From NCBI RefSeq assembly GCF_009883635.2, contig NZ_CP026115.2, forward strand, positions 3,224,001 to 3,288,000: 64,000 nucleotides of DNA, read 5' to 3'. Of the stretch, positions 31,677 through 39,805 are shown one piece after another. Every line of letters starts with the position of its first letter. Positions within the stretch are counted from its first letter, which is position 1. The notes under the pieces were generated by a model. That model was not told the origin of the DNA, did not search any database, and saw nothing but the letters and a program-made list of their open reading frames with translations. The position numbers and the translations under genes were made by a program. The stretch comes from Pseudomonas putida. Lineage in GTDB: Bacteria > Pseudomonadota > Gammaproteobacteria > Pseudomonadales > Pseudomonadaceae.

Positions 31677-31692
31677 GTTATGTTATAACAAC
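31677..31692. promoter_or_regulatory. Candidate Zur box
   Basis: The sequence GTTATGTTATAACAAC contains the perfect palindrome TGTTATAACA (31681-31690) and resembles the ATGTTATAACAT core of proteobacterial Zur sites. It lies between the divergent DUF2796 gene (start 31645) and the hypothetical gene at 31777. The call rests on consensus memory and gene context. Confidence 0.55.
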
Positions 31693-31776
31693 TTCTCTTC
31701 GCGCCGCCAGCCTGTGTGGCGCAGGTTTCATGTTGCGGTAGCATGGCTGCACAGACCTGAGCTCAAGGAACGCATC

Positions 31777-32112
31777 GTGAGAATTCGTGGACAGATTGGT
31801 GACTGGCCGGTGGACCTGACCATCGAGCTGGAGCCGCAGGAGTGGGCGCAGTTGGGGCGGCAGATCGAGGTGCCCGTTGCTGAGACGCTCGCCGTGGCAG
31901 CAGCGCCGCGCCAGGACGATGGACATTGGCACGCGGCGCGTGAGGTGCTGCGCCTGGCCGGGCAAATGAGCGGGCCGGAGTTGCTCGACCGGCTGGAAGG
32001 GCTGGCCGGGAGTACGGCGGCGGGCAAGCGGCTGCTGGTGCGCTTGCGGCACAGCAGTGAGGTGAAGGTAGAGAGTGGCGTGGATGCGCCGGTGTATCAC
32101 TGGGTGGGGTGA
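31777..32112 (+). CDS. Hypothetical protein, 111 residues
   Basis: A small soluble protein starting at GTG 31777 (MRIRGQIGDWPVDLTIEL), with AAGGAA seven bases upstream. The earlier frame from 31645 is not supported. It has no signal peptide, no membrane segment and no motif that I recognise. It is divergent from the zinc-operon DUF2796 gene, so the Zur-like box could also affect it. Codon use is like the neighbouring genes, which supports it being real. Confidence 0.6.
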   Translation: MRIRGQIGDWPVDLTIELEPQEWAQLGRQIEVPVAETLAVAAAPRQDDGHWHAAREVLRLAGQMSGPELLDRLEGLAGSTAAGKRLLVRLRHSSEVKVESGVDAPVYHWVG

Positions 32113-32126
32113 GATTGCCTGAGTCG

Positions 32127-32198
32127 GCCTCTCGCGGGTAAAGCCACTCCCACAGGCATCGTGCAGCATTTTTGATCGACGCCGCACCTGTGGGAGTG
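32127..32198. repeat. Degenerate REP pair
   Basis: A REP half (GCCTCTCGCGGGTAAAGCCACTCCCACAG, 32127-32154) is followed by a partial inverted copy (CACCTGTGGGAGTG, about 32185-32198). The rest of the 32113-32528 gap is AT-richer and holds no gene I can support. Confidence 0.55.
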
Positions 32199-32528
32199 TG
32201 TTTCAGGTCAGTGCATGGCCGAAGACATGCGGTGGCGCTATACATCCACCTGATAAAAATGCCAGTTGCGAAATCGCATGTCTCGCCGTTTCATATTAAT
32301 GAGTCGACATTAAAGCTACGGCGCGGAAGCAGTGATGAGTTATTCGTTATATGAATGGCGTGCCCACCTGGTTTTTGAAACGTCACTTTTAAATAAATTG
32401 ATCGTCCTGTCCGCTCCATATCGTGCGATGAATTGCATCTTGTGCCAGGAGCCCCCTCGACGTACCGTCAAGCGAGTTACAGAACCAGTGGCAGGCTGAG
32501 CGAGTCAAGTGACGCGGCCCAGACTCAT

Positions 32529-33131
32529 ATGGCTTTTCATGTCGAGCCGCTGGTGAGGATAGTGAATGCCGATCCGGCAATTCAACACGAGGTCGTGCTG
32601 AAACCAGAAATTCCGAATGCGCCTATTTGGAAATTCGAGGTCAGCGGTAAAGGAAGCCTGAAACTCGAAGGCCACCGTGGCATTTATACATCGCCTTCCA
32701 ATGCTGGCGTTGTCTACGACGAGATGGGCAAGACACTGCAAGCCCCAGCGCTGCGCACTAGTCTGGAGAGCCCGTTCTGGATAGACGCCATTGCCACCGG
32801 ATATCTGCTCTATCCGCTGGTATCTACTTTTATTGTCCTCAATTCAACGCCTACACATTACTTCAATAAGAAAAATGTCGGTGGCAAGCTGAAGCTCGAT
32901 TTTTGCTACAGGTCCAACACAGGAGAGGAGCTCGCCGTGGAGCCTGACTTGACGACGTGGAAGGTGTTGGCGGGCGACGGTCGCATCAGTCTGGATGGAG
33001 TATTCACCCCGGGGGGCATCAGTCGCTTTTCGGTCATATCGGCCATTGAGCAAGACCCTAAACGCTGGTATTACGCAGTGATTATCGTGCCGATTCCCAT
33101 GATGACGGTCGATGAGTTGGTCGCACTCTGA
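32529..33131 (+). CDS. Hypothetical protein with possible Ig-like fold, accessory
   Basis: 200 residues from ATG 32529 (MAFHVEPLVRIVNADPAIQ); the frame is open from 32433, so the start is uncertain. The pattern of KFEVSGKGSLKLEGHRGIYTSPSN and, later, VLAGDGRISLDGVFTPGG resembles repeated bacterial Ig-like units (a glycine-rich turn then 'G.Y/FT.P'). I cannot name a family. GC is lower than the flanks and no partner gene is adjacent. It might be the remnant of a longer repetitive protein. Confidence 0.5.
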   Translation: MAFHVEPLVRIVNADPAIQHEVVLKPEIPNAPIWKFEVSGKGSLKLEGHRGIYTSPSNAGVVYDEMGKTLQAPALRTSLESPFWIDAIATGYLLYPLVSTFIVLNSTPTHYFNKKNVGGKLKLDFCYRSNTGEELAVEPDLTTWKVLAGDGRISLDGVFTPGGISRFSVISAIEQDPKRWYYAVIIVPIPMMTVDELVAL

Positions 33132-33184
33132 CGTGGCCATACTCGCCAGGAGCGGTGTCGTATCCGCCCCTGGCACGCGGCCTG

Positions 33185-34057
33185 TCAGAACATGGCTGAA
33201 GACAGGCGACGACGGTAAACACTCACTAGCGGATGATCACTGCCCAGCAGCTCAAACACCTGCAGCATCGCCTTCTGCGGCAAACCGTTCTCATAACCAC
33301 GATTACGCTGGAACAGCTTCAGCAGCCCTTCCAGTGCCGCTTCATACTGCTGACGCGCCAACTGCTGGATGCTCAGCTGGTAAGCCGCCTCATCATCCTG
33401 CGGATTCTGCGCCAGGCGGCTCTTCAGGTCGGCGACTTCCGGCAGGCTGGCAGCCTGGCGCAGGAAGGTCAGCTGCGCCTTGGCTCCGGCCAGTGCAGCT
33501 TTGTGCTCGTCGGTCTTGACCGCGTCCAGCACCACCTGGGCTTCACCCAGCTCGCCACGTTCGGCCAGGCAACGGGCATAGTAGATCAGCGCTTCGGCAT
33601 TGCTGTTGTCTTCACCCAGCAGCGCCTGCAGCAGGGCTTCGGCCTCGGCGAACCGGCTTTCGGCGAACAGCGCCTTGGCCTGCTCCAGCGGCGAAGCGGC
33701 TGGCGCGGCGGGCATCTGCACATGCGGCTCGAGCATGGCGCGGATCGCCGACTCCGGCTGCGCACCGGCAAAGCCGTCAACCGGCTGGCCATCCTTGAAC
33801 AGCACCACGGTCGGCAGGCTGCGAATGCCGAACTGGGCCACCACCTGCTGCTCGACGTCGCAGTTGATCTTGGCCAGCAGCAGCTCGCCCTGATAGCCCT
33901 CGGCGATCTTCGCCAGCAGCGGCATCAGCGCCTTGCACGGCGCGCACCACTCGGCCCAGAAGTCCACCAGCACCGGCTTGTGGAAGGAGTTCTCGATCAC
34001 CAGTTGCTGGAAGGTGGCATCGGTGGCATCGAAGATGTATGGGGTGTCCTGGCTCAT
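33185..34057 (-). CDS. cnoX: Chaperedoxin CnoX (YbbN): thioredoxin plus TPR domain
   Basis: 290 residues. An N-terminal thioredoxin domain (about 1-115) carries the site WAEWCAPCKAL, so both Cys are present, unlike E. coli CnoX, whose first Cys is replaced. A tetratricopeptide-like helical region follows (about 120-290). CnoX protects substrates from overoxidation and hands them to GroEL/DnaK. It sits just downstream of a methyltransferase on the same strand. Confidence 0.9.
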   Translation of the reverse strand: MSQDTPYIFDATDATFQQLVIENSFHKPVLVDFWAEWCAPCKALMPLLAKIAEGYQGELLLAKINCDVEQQVVAQFGIRSLPTVVLFKDGQPVDGFAGAQPESAIRAMLEPHVQMPAAPAASPLEQAKALFAESRFAEAEALLQALLGEDNSNAEALIYYARCLAERGELGEAQVVLDAVKTDEHKAALAGAKAQLTFLRQAASLPEVADLKSRLAQNPQDDEAAYQLSIQQLARQQYEAALEGLLKLFQRNRGYENGLPQKAMLQVFELLGSDHPLVSVYRRRLSSAMF

Positions 34058-34088
34058 CGCGACTCTCGGTAATCCGTGAATGGCACCA

Positions 34089-34748
34089 CTATAAGGGCTC
34101 GCGGCTAGCGTGGTACAGGCTGACCCGGCGGAATTCGTGTGGTTCGGCCAGGTCCGGCAGGGTCAAGGCTTCGAGCACGCCAAGCTGCCGGTACAGCGGG
34201 TGGCTGAAATCGCGGACACGCGAGTCGGCCACCAGTGCCTGGCGCCCGCGGCCCAGGAAGGCATCGAGCAGCGGCAGGTTGGCGCGGTCATAGAGCACGT
34301 CGGCGACCAGGATCAGGTCGAAGCGGTCGGTTTCGGCGAAGAAGTCGCTGCTGTATCCCAGTTCGACATCGTTGAGTACGGCATTGGCACGGCAGGCTTC
34401 CAGAGCCAGCGGGTCGAGGTCACAGGCGACCACTTCCAGCGCCCCGGCACGGGCCGCCGCGATTCCGGCGATGCCGGAGCCGGCGCCAAAGTCCAGCACG
34501 CGCTTGCCGGCGACCCACTCGGGGTGCGCTGCCAGGTAGCGGGCCATGGCCAGGCCGCTTGCCCAGCAGAAGCTCCAGTACGGCGGCTCTTCGAGGATGC
34601 GCCGGGTTTCCTCACTGCTGAAGGCGCGGTCCATGTTCTGATCATCGATCAGCCACAGCTTCAGCTCGCACTCGGGCAATTCGCTGACTACCAGGCGCGC
34701 TTCGCCGATCAGGCCGCTGAGGGCCTGTTGCAGGGCTAGCGGGGCCAC
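34089..34748 (-). CDS. Class I SAM-dependent methyltransferase (PrmA/ETFB-methyltransferase-like)
   Basis: 219 residues. The SAM motif is VLDFGAGSGIAGIAAARAGA, then VACDLDPLALEACRANAVLND and the motif ILVADVLYDRANLPLL (D/N-x-x-Y-like). This matches the small methyltransferase group related to PrmA and to electron-transfer-flavoprotein beta lysine methyltransferase. The start is GTG 34748, directly after the TAA of the upstream lipoprotein gene. The substrate protein is not determined from sequence. Confidence 0.8.
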   Translation of the reverse strand: MAPLALQQALSGLIGEARLVVSELPECELKLWLIDDQNMDRAFSSEETRRILEEPPYWSFCWASGLAMARYLAAHPEWVAGKRVLDFGAGSGIAGIAAARAGALEVVACDLDPLALEACRANAVLNDVELGYSSDFFAETDRFDLILVADVLYDRANLPLLDAFLGRGRQALVADSRVRDFSHPLYRQLGVLEALTLPDLAEPHEFRRVSLYHASREPL

Positions 34749-35201
34749 TTACGGCGCCTTCTCGAAGCGCAGCGGGCCGGTGGCCTGGGTCTGGGCCTGG
34801 ATGATGCGTACGGGGGGCAGGTGCATGATCAGCTGGCCGGAACTGCTGGCGCGCCCGCGTAGCTCCACGCGGGCCCCGACGGGGAAGGCTTCGGGGTTGA
34901 AACGCAGGTGATAAGGCAGGGCCTGGCCGGTGCCGGTCAGTGTGCTGCTGGCCAGCAGCTGTTGCGGGCGGTCGCGGTCGTCGATGACCAGCAGTGCCAA
35001 CTCCACGTCGGCGCCGGCGGGGATTTCCAGCAAGGTGCCGCTCAATTCACGCTGATAGGCCGGTAGCGGGCCAAGCGGTTCGGCGTTTTTCGCCACCTTG
35101 GCCGCTGCTGGTGCGGGGACTGCTTCGGTCTTGGGGCGGTCACTGCCGCAGGCGGCGAGCAGGGAAGCGCAGCACAGCACGACGAGCGCACGAAGATGCA
35201 T
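34749..35201 (-). CDS. YbaY-family lipoprotein
   Basis: 150 residues. Lipoprotein signal [21 protein letters not shown] with lipobox LAAC, cleaved before Cys18. The remainder is a YbaY-like beta-sandwich ([34 protein letters not shown]). ATG 35201 is preferred over the upstream in-frame start at 35216 because of the signal peptide. Likely envelope located; role unknown. Confidence 0.78.
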   Translation of the reverse strand: MHLRALVVLCCASLLAACGSDRPKTEAVPAPAAAKVAKNAEPLGPLPAYQRELSGTLLEIPAGADVELALLVIDDRDRPQQLLASSTLTGTGQALPYHLRFNPEAFPVGARVELRGRASSSGQLIMHLPPVRIIQAQTQATGPLRFEKAP

Positions 35202-35306
35202 GGGTGGGTCCTTCACGGGCAGAATTGTATGGATGTTAACCCCTTTGGCTTGTCTTGCCAGTGCAATGCGCTACCATGGCCCTCCCTTTTTTTGTTGCCT
35301 GCCACC

Positions 35307-35771
35307 ATGCACTGTCCCTTTTGCGGTGCCAACGACACCAAGGTCATCGACTCGCGTCTGGTCGCCGAGGGCGAACAGGTGCGCCGCCGCCGTGAATGCG
35401 TTGCCTGCGGCGAGCGCTTCACCACCTTCGAAACCGCCGAGCTGGTGCTGCCCCGGCTGATCAAGCAGGACGGCACGCGCCAGCCCTTCGATGAAGAGAA
35501 GCTGCGCGCCGGCATGCAGCGTGCGCTGGAGAAGCGCCCGGTCAGCGTCGAGCGCCTGGAAGCGGCGCTGGCGCATATAAAGAGCCGCCTGCGCGCCACT
35601 GGCGAGCGTGAGGTCAAGTCACTGGTGGTGGGTGAAATGGTCATGGCCGAGCTGCGCAAGCTCGATGAAGTGGCCTACATCCGCTTCGCCTCGGTGTACC
35701 GGCGCTTCCAGGACCTCGACGAATTCCGCGAAGAAATCGACCGCCTGGCCCGCGAGCCGGCCAAAGAGTGA
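35307..35771 (+). CDS. nrdR: Transcriptional repressor NrdR
   Basis: 154 residues. Zinc ribbon with C3, C6, C31 and C34 ([26 protein letters not shown]), followed by an ATP-cone domain. NrdR represses ribonucleotide reductase genes in response to dATP/ATP. ATG 35307 is the only start giving the zinc ribbon at the N-terminus; the longer frame from 35196 is not. First gene of the rib/nusB/thiL/pgpA run. Confidence 0.96.
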   Translation: MHCPFCGANDTKVIDSRLVAEGEQVRRRRECVACGERFTTFETAELVLPRLIKQDGTRQPFDEEKLRAGMQRALEKRPVSVERLEAALAHIKSRLRATGEREVKSLVVGEMVMAELRKLDEVAYIRFASVYRRFQDLDEFREEIDRLAREPAKE

Positions 35772-35773
35772 GC

Positions 35774-36904
35774 ATGCCCAGCCAGACCGCGATTCTCGAC
35801 GCCCATTACATGGCCCGCGCGCTGGAGCTGGCGCGCAAGGGCGTGTACACCACCCACCCCAACCCGCGTGTGGGTTGCGTGATCGTCCGCGATGGCGAGG
35901 TGGTCGGTGAAGGCTGGCACGTGCGTGCTGGCGAGCCGCATGCCGAAGTGCATGCCCTGCGTCAGGCCGGCGAACTGGCCCGCGGCGCCTGCGCCTACGT
36001 GACCCTGGAGCCGTGCAGCCACCATGGCCGTACGCCGCCGTGCGCCGAGGCGTTGGTCAAGGCTGGGGTCGCCCGTGTGGTCGCCGCCATGCAGGACCCC
36101 AATCCGCAAGTCGCAGGCCAAGGCCTGCGGCGCCTGGCCGATGCCGGCATCATCGTGGCCAGCGGCGTGCTTGAAGCCGAGGCCCGCGCCCTCAACCCTG
36201 GCTTCCTCAAGCGCATGGAGCACGGCCTGCCGTTCGTTCGCGCCAAGCTGGCCATGAGCCTGGACGGCCGCACCGCCATGGCCAGTGGCGAAAGCCAGTG
36301 GATCACCGGGCCCGCAGCCCGTTCGGCAGTGCAGCGCCTGCGCGCCCGCTCCAGCGTGGTGCTGACCAGTGCGGCCAGCGTGCTGGCCGACAACGCGCGG
36401 ATGACCGTGCGTGGCGCCGAGCTGGGCCTGGATGCCGAAACCACCGCCCTGGCGCTGAGCCGCACGCCGTTGCGCGTGCTGGTCGACGGCCGCCTGCGTT
36501 TGCCGCTGGACGCGCCGTTCTTCCAGGCCGGCCCGGCACTGGTGGTCACCGCCGTCGCAGATGACCCGCGCTATGCCGCTGCCGGCCATGAACTGCTCAG
36601 CCTCCCGGGCGACAATGGCCAGGTCGACCTGCCAACACTGTTGCAGGCACTGGCCGCGCGCGGCGTCAACGAAGTCCTGCTGGAGGCCGGTGCCGGCCTG
36701 GTCGGCGCCTTTGCCCAGCGGGGCCTGATCGACGAGTACCAGCTGTTCGTCGCCGGCACCTTCCTCGGCTCCCAGGCCCGGCCGTTGCTGGACTGGCCGC
36801 TGGACAAGATGAGCCAGGCACCGCGGCTGAAAATCACCGAAATGCGCGCAGTGGGCGATGACTGGCGGGTCACGGCCATCCCTCTGCCGGCGCCCGGCGT
36901 ATAA
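35774..36904 (+). CDS. ribD: Bifunctional riboflavin deaminase/reductase RibD
   Basis: 376 residues, cytosolic. The N-terminal deaminase has HAEVHAL and the zinc ligands in PCSHHGRTPPC. The C-terminal reductase begins about residue 150 (VRAKLAMSLDGRTAMASGESQWITG). It converts 2,5-diamino-6-ribosylamino-pyrimidinone phosphate through two steps to the ribitylamino form. ATG 35774 lies three bases after the nrdR stop; a GTG at 35768 would overlap it. Confidence 0.96.
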   Translation: MPSQTAILDAHYMARALELARKGVYTTHPNPRVGCVIVRDGEVVGEGWHVRAGEPHAEVHALRQAGELARGACAYVTLEPCSHHGRTPPCAEALVKAGVARVVAAMQDPNPQVAGQGLRRLADAGIIVASGVLEAEARALNPGFLKRMEHGLPFVRAKLAMSLDGRTAMASGESQWITGPAARSAVQRLRARSSVVLTSAASVLADNARMTVRGAELGLDAETTALALSRTPLRVLVDGRLRLPLDAPFFQAGPALVVTAVADDPRYAAAGHELLSLPGDNGQVDLPTLLQALAARGVNEVLLEAGAGLVGAFAQRGLIDEYQLFVAGTFLGSQARPLLDWPLDKMSQAPRLKITEMRAVGDDWRVTAIPLPAPGV

Positions 36905-36946
36905 TGCCGGGCTTGCCACGCGCAACCCGTTTTTGAGGAAGTCCCC

Positions 36947-37612
36947 ATGTTCACCGGCATCATCGAATCCATCGGCATCATCCGCAGCCTGACCCCCAAG
37001 GGCGGTGACGTGCGCGTCTACGTCGAAACCGGCAAGCTCGACCTGGCTGACGTCAAGCTCGGCGACAGCATCGCCGTCAACGGCGTGTGCCTGACCGCCG
37101 TCGAGCTGCCGGGCAACGGGTTCTGGGCCGACGTCAGCGTCGAGACCCTCAAGCGCACCGCGTTCATCGACCTCAAGAGCGGCAGCAAGGTCAACCTGGA
37201 AAAAGCCCTGACCCCGACCACTCGCCTGGGCGGCCACCTGGTCAGCGGCCACGTCGACGGCGTCGGCGAAATCATCTCGCGCAGCGATAACGCCCGCGCC
37301 ATCCAGTTCCGCGTGCGTGCGCCCAAGGAGCTGGCCAAGTACATCGCCCACAAGGGTTCGATCACCGTCGACGGCACCAGCCTGACGGTCAACGAGGTCA
37401 ATGGCGCCGAATTCGAGCTGACCATTGTCCCGCACACCCTGTCCGAAACCATCATGGCCGACTACCGCGCAGGGCGTCGGGTCAACCTTGAGGTCGACTT
37501 GCTGGCCCGTTACCTGGAGCGTCTGCTGCTGGGCGACAAGGCTGCCGAACCGAGCAAGGGCAGTGGCATCACCGAAAGCTTCCTGGCCGCCAACGGCTTC
37601 TTGAAATCCTGA
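36947..37612 (+). CDS. ribE: Riboflavin synthase, alpha chain
   Basis: 221 residues. Two lumazine-binding repeats (MFTGIIESIGIIRSL then a second around GHLVSGHVDGVGEIISR) and the N-terminal MFTGII that is invariant in the family. It dismutates 6,7-dimethyl-8-ribityllumazine to riboflavin. GAGGAAG precedes the ATG. Called ribC in some nomenclatures. Confidence 0.96.
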   Translation: MFTGIIESIGIIRSLTPKGGDVRVYVETGKLDLADVKLGDSIAVNGVCLTAVELPGNGFWADVSVETLKRTAFIDLKSGSKVNLEKALTPTTRLGGHLVSGHVDGVGEIISRSDNARAIQFRVRAPKELAKYIAHKGSITVDGTSLTVNEVNGAEFELTIVPHTLSETIMADYRAGRRVNLEVDLLARYLERLLLGDKAAEPSKGSGITESFLAANGFLKS

Positions 37613-37630
37613 TTGAGAAGGGGGTGCCGA

Positions 37631-38722
37631 GTGGCGCTCAACAGCATCGAAGAACTGGTCGAAGACATCCGCCAGGGCAAAATGGTCATCCTCATGGATG
37701 ACGAAGACCGCGAGAACGAAGGCGACATCATCATGGCGGCCGAGTGCTGCCTGCCTGAGCACATCAACTTCATGGCCAAGCACGCCCGCGGCCTGATCTG
37801 CATGCCGATGACCCGCGAGCGCTGCGAAACCCTGAAGCTGCCGCTGATGGCGCCGCGCAACGGTTCGGGCTTCGGCACCAAGTTCACCGTGTCGATCGAA
37901 GCCGCCGAGGGCGTCACCACCGGCATCTCCGCCGCTGACCGTGCGCGCACCGTGCAGGCTGCCGCTGCCAAGGACGCCAAGGCCGAAGACATCGTCAGCC
38001 CAGGCCACATCTTCCCGCTGATGGCCCAGCCGGGCGGCACCCTGGCCCGCGCCGGCCACACCGAAGCGGCCTGCGACCTGGCGCGCATGGCGGGTTTTGA
38101 GCCGAGCGGCGTGATCTGTGAAGTGATGAACGACGACGGCACCATGTCGCGCCGCGCCGAACTGGAAGTGTTCGCCGCCGAGCACGGCCTGAAGATCGGC
38201 ACCATCGCCGACCTGATCCACTACCGCATGATCCACGAGCGCACCGTGCAGCGTGTTTCCGAGCAGCCGATCGAGAGCGAGCTGGGCGAGTTCAACCTGG
38301 TTACCTACCGTGATGCGGTGGAAGGCGACGTGCACATGGCCCTGACCCTGGGCAACATCTGCGCCGAAGAGCCGACCCTGGTGCGCGTGCACAACATGGA
38401 CCCGCTGCGCGACCTGCTGCTGGTCAAGCAGCCGGGCCGCTGGAGCCTGCGCGCGGCCATGGCCGCCGTGGCCGAGGCTGGAAGCGGCGTGGTACTGCTG
38501 CTGGGCCACCCGCTGGACGGCGACGTACTGCTGGCGCACATCCGCGAAAGCGCGGGCGATGCACCGACCAAGGCGCCGACCACCTACAGCACCGTCGGTG
38601 CCGGTTCGCAGATCCTGCGTGACCTCGGCGTACGCAAGATGCGCCTGATGAGTTCGCCGATGAAGTTCAATGCGATATCCGGATTCGATCTGGAAGTTGT
38701 AGAATACGTGCCCTCCGAGTGA
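37631..38722 (+). CDS. ribBA: DHBP synthase RibB fused to a GTP-cyclohydrolase-II-like domain lacking zinc cysteines
   Basis: 363 residues from GTG 37631, with AAGGGGG upstream; the TTG at 37613 is a less likely start. The N-terminal DHBP synthase is intact (DDEDRENEGDIIMAAECC, GHTEAACDLA). It makes 3,4-dihydroxy-2-butanone-4-phosphate from ribulose-5-phosphate. The C-terminal domain aligns in position with GTP cyclohydrolase II, but the C-x2-G...C-x-C zinc site is absent: only one Cys is present, at NICAEEP. It is therefore probably inactive as RibA; this form is the one called RibBX. The authentic RibA is at 42159-42776. Confidence 0.93.
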   Translation: MALNSIEELVEDIRQGKMVILMDDEDRENEGDIIMAAECCLPEHINFMAKHARGLICMPMTRERCETLKLPLMAPRNGSGFGTKFTVSIEAAEGVTTGISAADRARTVQAAAAKDAKAEDIVSPGHIFPLMAQPGGTLARAGHTEAACDLARMAGFEPSGVICEVMNDDGTMSRRAELEVFAAEHGLKIGTIADLIHYRMIHERTVQRVSEQPIESELGEFNLVTYRDAVEGDVHMALTLGNICAEEPTLVRVHNMDPLRDLLLVKQPGRWSLRAAMAAVAEAGSGVVLLLGHPLDGDVLLAHIRESAGDAPTKAPTTYSTVGAGSQILRDLGVRKMRLMSSPMKFNAISGFDLEVVEYVPSE

Positions 38723-38767
38723 CTTGAGGCGGCATTGACGCCCTGAGCTCGAGTCCAGACCCCTGTC

Positions 38768-38789
38768 GAGGCCGCTTGTATGCGGCCTC
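38768..38789 (+). other. Hairpin between ribBA and ribH
   Basis: A perfect 8-bp stem (GAGGCCGC / GCGGCCTC) with a TTGTAT loop. It lies in the 91-base gap between ribBA and ribH and is not followed by a T run. It could stabilise the 3' end of the upstream mRNA or modulate read-through; this is inference. Confidence 0.5.
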
Positions 38790-38813
38790 GCTCTTGAAGA
38801 TGAGAATATCGGA

Positions 38814-39290
38814 ATGACCCTGAAGACCATCGAAGGTACCTTCATCGCCCCCAAAGGTCGCTATGCTTTGGTGGTTGGCCGCTTCAACAGCTTCGTCGTC
38901 GAAAGCCTGGTAAGCGGCGCCGTTGATACCCTGGTACGCCACGGTGTCAGCGAAAGCGACATCACCATCATCCGTGCCCCGGGCGCGTTCGAAATCCCGC
39001 TGGTGGCACAGAAAGTCGCCCAGCAAGGCGTCTACGACGCGATCATCGCCCTGGGCGCAGTGATCCGTGGCGGTACCCCGCACTTCGAATACGTGGCGGG
39101 CGAATGCACCAAGGGCCTGGCCCAGGTGTCCATGGAGTTCGGCGTACCGGTGGCCTTCGGCGTTCTGACCGTCGACTCCATCGAGCAAGCCATCGAGCGC
39201 TCCGGCACCAAGGCTGGCAACAAAGGCGGTGAAGCTGCCCTGTCCGCTCTGGAAATGGTCAGCCTGCTGGCGCAGTTGGAGGCCAAGTGA
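38814..39290 (+). CDS. ribH: 6,7-Dimethyl-8-ribityllumazine synthase
   Basis: 158 residues. Family motifs are present, including the substrate-site segment [10 protein letters not shown] (about 60-69) and [14 protein letters not shown] with its catalytic His (about 83-96). It condenses the pyrimidine with DHBP to give the lumazine. It shares four bases with nusB (GTGA overlap). Confidence 0.97.
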
Positions 39291-39787
39291 TTAGCGACGA
39301 AAGCGATCGTTTCAACCCGCGCGATCCAAAACCTGCGGATGCCGGCAAGCCATCGAAGAGCGCCAAGCGCCGCGAAGCCCGCAAGCTCGCGACCCAGGCC
39401 CTGTACCAGTGGCACATGGCCCAGCATTCGCTGAACGAGATCGAAGCGCAGTTCCGGGTCGATAACGATTTCACCGATGTCGACGGTGCCTATTTCCGCG
39501 AGATCCTCCACGGGGTCCCGGCGATCAAGGGCGAAATCGACAAGGCGCTGGTGCCTTGCATGACCATCGCCCTGGAAGAGCTCGATCCGGTCGAGCTGGC
39601 CGTACTGCGCCTGTCCACCTGGGAACTGATCAAACGCGTCGACGTACCGTACCGCGTGGTGATCAACGAAGGCGTGGAACTGGCCAAGGTCTTCGGTGCC
39701 ACCGACGGCCACAAGTTCGTCAACGGTGTGCTGGACAAGCTTGCCCCGGCCCTGCGTGAAGCAGAAGTCAAGGCGAACAAGCGCTGA
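39287..39787 (+). CDS. nusB: Transcription antitermination protein NusB
   Basis: 166 residues, starting at GTG 39287 inside the ribH stop. The start is a charged extension ([15 protein letters not shown]) followed by the all-helical NusB fold ([20 protein letters not shown]). With NusE it binds boxA RNA during rRNA transcription. Its place after ribH is standard in gamma-proteobacteria. Confidence 0.95.
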
Positions 39788-39805
39788 TCCTGGCGCTGCC
39801 TGCCC

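Noticed and set aside
32172..32354. 60-codon + strand frame before the low-GC hypothetical gene
   Set aside because: It overlaps the degenerate REP pair and has no ribosome site or conserved sequence.
35675..38854. A 1059-codon - strand frame across ribD, ribE and ribBA
   Set aside because: Shadow frame in GC-rich DNA; it spans several well-supported + strand genes and contains no recognisable domain.
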